Shown in pieces: positions 53,483 through 60,784 of a DNA stretch of 64,000 bases (position 1 is its first letter; the number at the start of each line of letters is the position of its first letter). The DNA is from Spirochaetia bacterium UBA2205 (GTDB lineage Bacteria; Spirochaetota; UBA4802; UB4802): NCBI GenBank assembly GCA_002328585.1, contig DCUV01000042.1, positions 1 to 64,000 on the forward strand, given 5' to 3'. Under the pieces are notes generated by a model. It did not search any database and was not told the origin of the DNA. It worked only from the letters and a program-made list of their open reading frames with translations. Position numbers and translations under genes: made by a program.

Positions 53483-53785
53483 ACCAGCACCCCATGACTA
53501 TACTTATTTTTTATAAATATATACTATCATTATATATGGTATATATGCAAGTAAAATTTTTTACCGTAATTTAGGGTTGACAATTGATAGTTTTGCATGA
53601 CTATTGTGGATTACTGCAATGAAGCAATGTAAATGAATAATAATTTTTGGCGATAGTTATCCTGAACTTTGATTCAGGATTTAACGTTAAGCAATCGATG
53701 CGGAGGTGAGCCTGTTCTAAAGACAGACTATGATTCAGCATGACAGGAACACATAATAATATTGTAGAAGAGAATAGCATAATCA
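53483..53785. repeat. Intergenic region with repeats and one copy of the dispersed word
   Basis: A gap of about 300 bases with no gene. It holds AATTTTTGGCGATAGT (53642-53657, the same 16-mer as at 13112-13127), CCTGAACTTTGATTCAGG (an inverted CCTGAA/TTCAGG hairpin) and ACTATGATTCAGCATGACAGG, elements of the GTCAT family. The word GCGATAGTT is at 53650-53658. Confidence 0.5.
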
Positions 53786-54748
53786 ATGGAACATGAAATT
53801 ATTGTAGGTGTAAAGGATATAGTTAAAACCTTTGCAATGAAAAAAGGAGCGTTTGGCAAGCATGGACTTGTAAAAGCTGTTGACAGGGTAAGCTTATCCA
53901 TACCTGAAGGAAATACCTACGGATTGGTTGGCGAAAGTGGATGCGGTAAAACAACATTAGCCCGTGCACTGCTCAGGCTCATCGAACCTGATAGCGGAGA
54001 AATAATGATACGGAATACTCCTATCCATACATTGCAAAAAAAGGAATTACGGCAGTTTAGAAAGAATATGCAGATAGTTTTTCAGGATCCCTATGGTTCG
54101 CTGAATCCTCGTATGACTGTTGAAAAGATAATTGCTGAAGCGCTGAAGATTCATTGCCAATTGACAAAAAAAGATATTGCCAGCAGGATATCTGAATTAC
54201 TGGCAATGGTTGGACTTGATAAGCACTTCGCATCACGCTATCCCCATGAGCTCAGTGGCGGACAGCGACAGCGGATAGGGATTGCACGGGCGATTGCATT
54301 AAGCCCATCATTTATTGTACTGGATGAGCCAATATCAGCACTTGACGTATCAATACAGGGACAGATTCTAAATTTATTGCTTGATATTCAGGAACAATTT
54401 GGGATGTCATATCTTTTTGTTGCACACAATTTAGCTGTTGTTAAACATATCAGCACTATGGTTGGGGTAATGTATCTGGGCAAATTGGTTGAAGAAAATA
54501 CTGCCAGCATGCTCTATAAAAAACCGCTCCATCCGTATACCAAAAGTTTATTGTCGTCCATCCCGGATATTAAACCAGAAAAACATTCATTCTCGGTTGT
54601 AAAGGGGGAGATCCCCTCTCCGGAAAATCCTCCAGCAGGGTGCCACTTCCACCCACGCTGTCCCTGCGTTATGCCGGTATGTAAAGAAGCATATCCGGCG
54701 ATAGTTACTGTTAATGGAGCAAAAGTTGCATGCTTTCTGTATCACTGA
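53786..54748 (+). CDS. Oligopeptide/dipeptide ABC transporter ATP-binding protein (OppF/DppF type)
   Basis: A 320-residue ABC ATPase: Walker A GLVGESGCGKTTLA, Q-loop IVFQDPYGSLNPRMTVEKI (the SLNP is typical of OppF), signature LSGGQRQRIGIARAIA, Walker B FIVLDEPISALDVSIQGQ and the H-loop FVAHNLAVVKH. The C-terminal part has FHPRCPCVMPVC, the OppF/DppF-specific Cys-containing domain that can bind an iron-sulphur cluster. All motifs are intact. No permease, binding protein or OppD lies adjacent, so it is an orphan or works with a distant set. The TPR gene downstream overlaps its end by 19 bases. Confidence 0.93.
   Translation: MEHEIIVGVKDIVKTFAMKKGAFGKHGLVKAVDRVSLSIPEGNTYGLVGESGCGKTTLARALLRLIEPDSGEIMIRNTPIHTLQKKELRQFRKNMQIVFQDPYGSLNPRMTVEKIIAEALKIHCQLTKKDIASRISELLAMVGLDKHFASRYPHELSGGQRQRIGIARAIALSPSFIVLDEPISALDVSIQGQILNLLLDIQEQFGMSYLFVAHNLAVVKHISTMVGVMYLGKLVEENTASMLYKKPLHPYTKSLLSSIPDIKPEKHSFSVVKGEIPSPENPPAGCHFHPRCPCVMPVCKEAYPAIVTVNGAKVACFLYH
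54698..54711 (+). repeat. Copy of the 14-base dispersed word GCGATAGTTACTGT
   Basis: Exact copy inside the OppF-type gene, read in frame as A-I-V-T-V. One of four exact 14-base copies in the window. Confidence 0.7.
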
Positions 54749-55581
54749 CAGTAGGGTTGTTGCTTGTTGCTGTTTTAAATAATTCCCCGGCACAGGATGC
54801 ATTATCAGTAACTATCGAACAAAAGCCGCAACACACCATTTATGAAAAGGAAGGCATTTTATACTGTAGCGGCAACACCGAAGCTGCAGTTTGTAACAAT
54901 AAAGGCGCTGATGAGCTTGCCGCAAATAATATAAACGCTGCAATAGCGATATTTCAGGAAGGATTAACCCATGCTCCTTTGTTTTATCCGTTTCTGTATA
55001 ATATTGGGATTGCCTATATGCGTAACAGGCAGTTTGATGAAGCACGGGTTTATTTAGAAAAAGCAAAACATATTGTTCCGGAAAATCCCAGGATATATAT
55101 TCTAATAGGAGAGCTCTATGCTTTTACCGGCAGAGAGGGGGATGCTCTTGTTTTGTTTAAACAGGCATTACACATTAATAAGAAAGAGCTGGATGCCATT
55201 ATTAAGATTGGTAATATCTATATTGAGCGCAATCAACTGGAGTTAGCATTGCGGTATTTTAACAGCGCGCTGAATATTAATCCAAAATACCCTGATGCTG
55301 GTATTGGTTTTGCAAAAGTTTTTTTTAAAAAAGGGGAATATTATAAGGCGCTGATACGGTTAAAATCTATTGATATCACACAAGGAAACTATGATAAAGC
55401 CTATCACTACTATTATGCTGAAAGCTCATATAAATTAAAAGATTATAAGACAGCATATGAGCAATACAAGCAGCTATTAGTGTATAAAGATGATATATTT
55501 TTTCTTACCCATTCATATGCTTTAATTGAACACAGGATGAATCTTGCCAGACAGTTTGCTGAACTTGAAAATGTACAATAG
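54730..55581 (+). CDS. Exported TPR-repeat protein
   Basis: A 283-residue protein with an N-terminal hydrophobic signal or anchor (MLSVSLTVGLLLVAVLN) and about six TPR units: NNKGADELAANNINAAIAIF, YNIGIAYMRNRQFDEARVYL, IGELYAFTGREGDALVLF, IKIGNIYIERNQLELALRYF, IGFAKVFFKKGEYYKALIRL, YYAESSYKLKDYKTAYEQY. Probably periplasmic or membrane-attached. Its start lies inside the OppF-type gene (19-base overlap), so translation is coupled. The role is unknown; contact with the transporter is a guess from position only. Confidence 0.82.
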   Translation: MLSVSLTVGLLLVAVLNNSPAQDALSVTIEQKPQHTIYEKEGILYCSGNTEAAVCNNKGADELAANNINAAIAIFQEGLTHAPLFYPFLYNIGIAYMRNRQFDEARVYLEKAKHIVPENPRIYILIGELYAFTGREGDALVLFKQALHINKKELDAIIKIGNIYIERNQLELALRYFNSALNINPKYPDAGIGFAKVFFKKGEYYKALIRLKSIDITQGNYDKAYHYYYAESSYKLKDYKTAYEQYKQLLVYKDDIFFLTHSYALIEHRMNLARQFAELENVQ

Positions 55582-55617
55582 TATATGCAGGACTATCCCA
55601 CAAAAGTATTCCTATTA

Positions 55618-58600
55618 TTATTTCATCATAAAACTGGAAATCTCTAAAAATATTTTTTTCTGCATATTTTCAAGCATTTTTAACAACTGTGTGTTAAGCT
55701 CTCTGTCGGCGCTTCGTTTTTGCACATATTTGTTAATCTCATTAATTTCACTTCTGAGTATAGCATTAACTTTTTCAAGTGTTTCAATGTACCCGGCAGT
55801 TCCCTGCGATTGTATATGAAGCTTTCGTTTTCGTATCTCTTCGCTTAACTGTTGCTCTTTTTCTTTTTTTGTCTTCTCCATGACAATAATTTCATCAAGG
55901 GCTTTTTGTGCTTCAAATGGTGCATTCTTTTTATTGGCAATATAATAAATTGGTATATACGCTGGAGATGCAAGGATGTAGGGCAAACTATTGCATGAAT
56001 AATCATTTTGAATTGATGTATATAAACCATCATCTATGATACCATAGTTATATAATGTATCATGAAGATACCTATCCATGGTAAGGACTATAAAATCCTG
56101 CCCAAACTCCATAACCACAGCATGGTAACACTGTATAATTGCATTAAATGGATTGAATGCATGCTGATTAAAATGCTTAATATCATATTCTATTGCTATA
56201 CAGGCATTGGCAATATTCATTGCATTATCTGAATATGCAACAATTGAATGAGGCAGTATATATTTAATATGCACGGCATTGTTTTTGCAATGATTAATAA
56301 TAAGTGAATGCAGGGTGTTACGTTTGCTTACTGTTTCTTCAAGTGTTTCAGGATTAGATTCCTGCGGGATGGTTATTTTCATGATATAATATTTTTTTAA
56401 CCATTCAATTTTACCGTGTTTAATGGTGATAGCTTCAGGAGTTACTGATGATATATCCACGCCGTTTTTTTTGTATAAATTACCAATGAAATTGGCAATA
56501 TCATCGCTTATTTCTGATGGGATAGTGTGTAAAAAATGTATTGTTTCTGATACTATTGCATATTCCTCTTTTAAAAGAGAAAGCAAAAAAAACGAAAATT
56601 CAGGAAGTTTACTATTTTGAAAAATAAATAATATTTCTGATTGGATTTCTTTATTTTTAATGATAAGCATCTCTTTGATATGGTTTTCAACGTCTTTATT
56701 ATTAAGCTGAACCAGGACAGCACAGGCATACATCCGCACCCGTATCCCCGATTCTTTTAAGCAATCCAGCAAAAAATGTATTATTGGCCGTTTATTAAAA
56801 TCTCTGAGGCGGGGTATGATACTGCTGATTGCCTGTAGAATTGATTCTTTTATTGCGGTATCATTTGTTTCATTAAATTGTGCAATAAGCCATTCTATAT
56901 CTTTTTCCTCTCCGCAATGCCCAATACAAAGAATCGCTGCTTTTTTTACACTATTGCTTGTATATGTTTGTACTATATTTTTCAGTATTTCTGTGCTGCC
57001 TTTGAATTGTGCTATTTGCATGGTTGTTAACAGATTGAGAACAATCTGTATAACCTCATCGCCATTGGACGTATTTTTTAACAGTTCAAAGAGGATTGCC
57101 GAGGCATGCTCGTCTTTATAGTGGATAAAATAGTTTAGTGCAAATAGCTGTTCTTTTGAATCTCCGGATAAAAGCATAAGCTCCAACTCGCCCAGCATGT
57201 AGGGGTATCGCATCGCTGCCAATGTGTTTATGCAGGCATCAAAGATAACGTCATCCCTGTACTTTTTACAATAATTATAAATTTTCACCAACAAAGGAGC
57301 GGCGGATTGTATATTGAGTTTTGCAATGATAGCACATAGCCTGACTATCCTATCACGCAGAAATCGTTTTTCAAAATCAATCATCTCCAATCGTGATGCG
57401 CTTATCTCTCTGCTTTTTGGATCGCTATCGTAAAGCATTTCAATAAGAAGCAAAAATCCCTCTCTGCTGGAACTATCGATTTGCTGGATGTGATTGGTGA
57501 TGGGAGTAAGTATTGTGGCAATTTCAGTATTTTTATTATATTTCAGATAATGAACAATCATATTCAGTAATTGTGGCGTTAATTCGGATACAATAAAATT
57601 TCTTATTTTTTGTACATTTTCGGGGAGATTTTTTTCTTCTACTTCTGAAATCATATAATTTTTACGGTATAGCTCAAAAAACGAATCCAGTGAAACAGTA
57701 AAGTAATTGAACATTTTGTCTTTTAAAATGGTACTTGTTCTGTCAGTTTGAAGTGCTGTAAAGAATGTTAAAACATTTTCTATTATAATTTTATTATGGT
57801 GCGGAGTAACAGCCCCCAGTGATATGAGTATCCGTATAAATGGTTCAGGATCCCGTAATTGGGTAATAGTGTGCTGCAGCAGTATCAGGAGATGTTCTTT
57901 TTCACTTTCATTATCTGATGTGAGTATTTTCATGAGGTATTCGTTAGTTTCCCGGTGCTTGCACAAAATAAGTGCATGTATGCATGCTATCTTTGTTTTC
58001 AGAGAATATTCGCCAAATTGTGGTAAAAGCTTTGATAAAAACACTCTGAGTTCGATGACAAGGTTACTATCGTCTGGAGTAGAATCTTTTTCTTTATTGG
58101 TATCTATAATGTCCTCACCTATAAAAGCAATGGCATCCAATATTCCTGTGAGCGTACTTTCATCCTGATTTAAAAAGGGCAGCAATACTTTAATATCATG
58201 GTAAAGTGCCAGCGCACGTAATGCATAATACCGTATGATAGGATGTGCAGAAGTATCATTAAGAATTGTTTTCAGCGTTGTAAGCAGTGTGATGTCCTGC
58301 TGATGCACTATTCGGATAGTATCCAGACATTCTATCACAGCATTGTGATGAGATTCATCAGCATAATGGTGCATCACATAGTTGTTAAGGACTGCAGTTG
58401 AATCGACGTTACCAAACACTTTCAGATATGAACAAATGGCAATTATCTCTTCATCGGTAATAGATTGTCCTAAAAGAGCATGAAAATGCTGCGTAAAACC
58501 TTTAATGTTATAATGAACTATAGTATAAATGCAGCTTAACCGTATTGCTGGTTCGGCCTGAAGCTCTGAGCATAGCAGAGCGTATGCTATCTGGCTATGC

Positions 58601-58701
58601 GATGATGCAATAACAGGATGCAGGCATATCCTTAAATAGGGCGAAAATGACAGGCTTTTTGTTAATTCTAATTTAATTGATTGTAAACTATCACGTTCCA
58701 T
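55618..58701 (-). CDS. Very large HEAT-like helical repeat protein, function unknown
   Basis: About 1027 residues. I start at the ATG at 58701 because AAAGGTG stands just upstream; an in-frame ATG at 58740 adds 13 residues. Most of it is helical pairs typical of HEAT/ARM-type repeats: HALILCKHRETNEYLMKIL, AAPLLVKIYNYCKKYRDDV, AILCIGHCGEEKDIEWLIAQ, RMYACAVLVQLNNKDVENHI. Around residues 860-940 lies a non-repeat domain (NAIIQCYHAVVMEFGQDF, FIVLTMDRYLH). The C-terminal 110 residues are a coiled coil (EEIRKRKLHIQSQG, NAILRSEINEINKYVQ). No signal peptide, so probably cytoplasmic or membrane-associated scaffolding. No family assigned. Confidence 0.8.
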   Translation of the reverse strand: MERDSLQSIKLELTKSLSFSPYLRICLHPVIASSHSQIAYALLCSELQAEPAIRLSCIYTIVHYNIKGFTQHFHALLGQSITDEEIIAICSYLKVFGNVDSTAVLNNYVMHHYADESHHNAVIECLDTIRIVHQQDITLLTTLKTILNDTSAHPIIRYYALRALALYHDIKVLLPFLNQDESTLTGILDAIAFIGEDIIDTNKEKDSTPDDSNLVIELRVFLSKLLPQFGEYSLKTKIACIHALILCKHRETNEYLMKILTSDNESEKEHLLILLQHTITQLRDPEPFIRILISLGAVTPHHNKIIIENVLTFFTALQTDRTSTILKDKMFNYFTVSLDSFFELYRKNYMISEVEEKNLPENVQKIRNFIVSELTPQLLNMIVHYLKYNKNTEIATILTPITNHIQQIDSSSREGFLLLIEMLYDSDPKSREISASRLEMIDFEKRFLRDRIVRLCAIIAKLNIQSAAPLLVKIYNYCKKYRDDVIFDACINTLAAMRYPYMLGELELMLLSGDSKEQLFALNYFIHYKDEHASAILFELLKNTSNGDEVIQIVLNLLTTMQIAQFKGSTEILKNIVQTYTSNSVKKAAILCIGHCGEEKDIEWLIAQFNETNDTAIKESILQAISSIIPRLRDFNKRPIIHFLLDCLKESGIRVRMYACAVLVQLNNKDVENHIKEMLIIKNKEIQSEILFIFQNSKLPEFSFFLLSLLKEEYAIVSETIHFLHTIPSEISDDIANFIGNLYKKNGVDISSVTPEAITIKHGKIEWLKKYYIMKITIPQESNPETLEETVSKRNTLHSLIINHCKNNAVHIKYILPHSIVAYSDNAMNIANACIAIEYDIKHFNQHAFNPFNAIIQCYHAVVMEFGQDFIVLTMDRYLHDTLYNYGIIDDGLYTSIQNDYSCNSLPYILASPAYIPIYYIANKKNAPFEAQKALDEIIVMEKTKKEKEQQLSEEIRKRKLHIQSQGTAGYIETLEKVNAILRSEINEINKYVQKRSADRELNTQLLKMLENMQKKIFLEISSFMMK

Positions 58702-58904
58702 ACCACACCTTTTTTTAAAGGGTTTATACAGTTTATACAATAGAAAGTATTGTTTGTAATAATGTAAATTAGAATATTACTTTTGATAAAAGTAAAGATA
58801 AAAAAAGCTTGAAATTGTAAGCATATAGTAATATATTGATTAATTAAGGTAGTTGGTTTTCTGCTTTTTGATTTTCTGCTTTATTGTACAGTGTAATGTA
58901 AAGC

Positions 58905-58930
58905 GGGTGGCGTATGCCACTCTTTTTTTT
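58905..58930 (+). terminator. Intrinsic terminator-like hairpin in the rimP leader
   Basis: GGGTGGC (58905-58911) and GCCACTC (58916-58922) form a seven-base stem with a GTAT loop, followed at once by eight T residues. It lies 38 bases before rimP and the adjacent HEAT-like gene reads the other way, so it is more likely an attenuator of the rimP-nusA-infB operon. NusA in this operon is known in other bacteria to feed back on its own leader. Confidence 0.75.
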
Positions 58931-58968
58931 AGGCTTTTTATCCTTACCATTATTGTTGCGAGATAACA

Positions 58969-59409
58969 ATGAAAATCAATGATGATTTGCAGGCAATGAT
59001 ACAAAGTGTTGCCGATGATCTGGGATATACGATATATGATGTTGTGCTAATTATACATGGCAGGGCACCGCGTATCACTGTAAAGATTGACCATCCCAAA
59101 GGAATATCTCATTATGACTGTGAAAGGTTTAGCAAGGAACTATCGCACAGAATAGATAGCAGAAAACTTCTGGATGATTATGTTCTGGAAATATCATCGC
59201 CAGGGCTGAAACGGGAGTTGCGAACGATTGATGATTATATCAGATTTATAGGCGCGCCGGTGAAAGGGGTATACCTGGAGGATGATGTAAGGAAGACATT
59301 CAAAGGGCAGCTTGGCAGGGTTGACAATGCGATAGTTACTATTGATGAAGGACAAAAGATTATTGTTGTTCCCTATATGCAGATTGTTAAAGCAAATTTA
59401 GATTATTAA
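58969..59409 (+). CDS. rimP: Ribosome maturation factor RimP
   Basis: A 146-residue protein that binds pre-30S particles and helps late assembly. GYTIYDVVLI, PRITVKIDHPKGISHYDCERFSKEL and YVLEISSPGLKREL are the RimP signatures, with a beta-barrel C-terminal part (KTFKGQLGRVDNAIVTID). Length is normal. First gene of the rimP-nusA-infB-rbfA-truB operon; the start of nusA follows at 11 bases. Two copies of the GCGATAGTT word lie inside it (59138 on the minus strand, 59329 on the plus). Confidence 0.93.
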   Translation: MKINDDLQAMIQSVADDLGYTIYDVVLIIHGRAPRITVKIDHPKGISHYDCERFSKELSHRIDSRKLLDDYVLEISSPGLKRELRTIDDYIRFIGAPVKGVYLEDDVRKTFKGQLGRVDNAIVTIDEGQKIIVVPYMQIVKANLDY

Positions 59410-59420
59410 AGGTGATTGCT

Positions 59421-60743
59421 ATGAGTGGAAATTTTTTTGAAGCGCTACACCAGATTGCAACTGAAAAAGGTATAACTCGTGAAATGATTGAGGAAATAGT
59501 GCAGTCTGCAATGGTATCGGCTTATAAGAAACAATATGGCATTACTAAGCCAGTTGATATTGCCTTTGATAGAGACAAAAATATCGTGAAGATAATTTCA
59601 CGTAAACTGGTTGTACGACTTCCCAAAAACTATGCTGAAGAAATATCACTGGAGGATGCACAAAAGATTAAGCCAGACGCAAAGTTTGGTGATGAAGTTG
59701 TGGTTGAAGAAAATCCTCTTGAAACGTTTGGACGCATTGCTGCTCAGACTGCCAAGCAGGTGATATTACAAAAGATAAAGGAAGCAGAAAAAAATATTGT
59801 ATACGATGAATATAAAGATAAAGTAAACGAGCTTATTAACGGATATGTACAGCGTAAAACCAAAGAAGCGCTTTATATTGATTTAGGTAAAACAGAGGGC
59901 ATCATTCCGGGACGCGAGCAATCGCCCCTTGAGCATTATAAGATTGGAGACAGGGTTAAGGCGATAGTCCTTACTGTGCAAAAAAACAGCAAAGGCCCAA
60001 GTGTTGTTTTATCGCGTGCTCACCCAAAATTTGTGGAAAAACTTTTTGAAATGGAGATACCCGAAATTTATGATGACATAGTTAAAATTGTTTCTATTGT
60101 GCGCGAAGCAGGCTTGCGTACCAAGGTTGCAGTTACCAGTGACAGAGATGATATTGACAGCGTTGGTGCATGCGTGGGTATGAAGGGGGTCAGGATTCAG
60201 TCTATTGTGCGCGAACTTGAAGGTGAAAAGGTAGATGTTATAGAATATTCTCCAAATAAAAAAGTTATGGCAACAAATGCGCTGACACCGGCAAAAGCAA
60301 AGGAAATTATAGAAACACGTGATGGTTCTGTTATAGCGGTTGTAGATAATGATCAATACAGGCTGGCAATAGGTAAAAATGGACACAATGCACGATTGGC
60401 AGTAAAATTGTGTGGATTTAATATCGATATCAAGACCGAGGATCAGTACCGTGAATTCTTAAGTTCAAGTGAATCACGGGCATTGGTTGAGCAGCTTTTT
60501 GCCACAACACAGGAGGGCGAAACACCATTAGAGGAATTGCCGGGGCTTGATGCTCGTACTATCACATTGCTTGAAACAGGTGGTATCTTCTCGGTTGAGG
60601 ATCTGGTTGAGAAGTCCGTTGAGGACCTTATGAACATTGATGGAATAGGTGAAAAAACAGCTCAGAAGATTATTAATATAATTCAAGAATATGTTGACTT
60701 TGAAGAAGATGATTATGAAGATGAACAGGAAGATAAGGAATAG
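59421..60743 (+). CDS. nusA: Transcription termination/antitermination protein NusA
   Basis: About 440 residues, starting at the ATG at 59421 (AAAGGTG 7-9 bases upstream). Domains in order: NusA N-terminal (about 1-125, binds RNA polymerase), S1 RNA-binding (about 130-200, GYVQRKTKEALYIDLGKTEG), KH1 and KH2 (about 225-345, GACVGMKGVRIQSI and RLAIGKNGHNARLAVKL), then a C-terminal helix-hairpin-helix pair (ELPGLDARTITLLETGG, MNIDGIGEKTAQKIINI) and an acidic tail (EEDDYEDEQED). It controls pausing, termination and rRNA antitermination. Context and motifs leave little doubt. Confidence 0.97.
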   Translation: MSGNFFEALHQIATEKGITREMIEEIVQSAMVSAYKKQYGITKPVDIAFDRDKNIVKIISRKLVVRLPKNYAEEISLEDAQKIKPDAKFGDEVVVEENPLETFGRIAAQTAKQVILQKIKEAEKNIVYDEYKDKVNELINGYVQRKTKEALYIDLGKTEGIIPGREQSPLEHYKIGDRVKAIVLTVQKNSKGPSVVLSRAHPKFVEKLFEMEIPEIYDDIVKIVSIVREAGLRTKVAVTSDRDDIDSVGACVGMKGVRIQSIVRELEGEKVDVIEYSPNKKVMATNALTPAKAKEIIETRDGSVIAVVDNDQYRLAIGKNGHNARLAVKLCGFNIDIKTEDQYREFLSSSESRALVEQLFATTQEGETPLEELPGLDARTITLLETGGIFSVEDLVEKSVEDLMNIDGIGEKTAQKIINIIQEYVDFEEDDYEDEQEDKE

Positions 60744-60784
60744 ATGCTCCTGTCAATAATTTTACTATGAATAGGGATTTGTTA

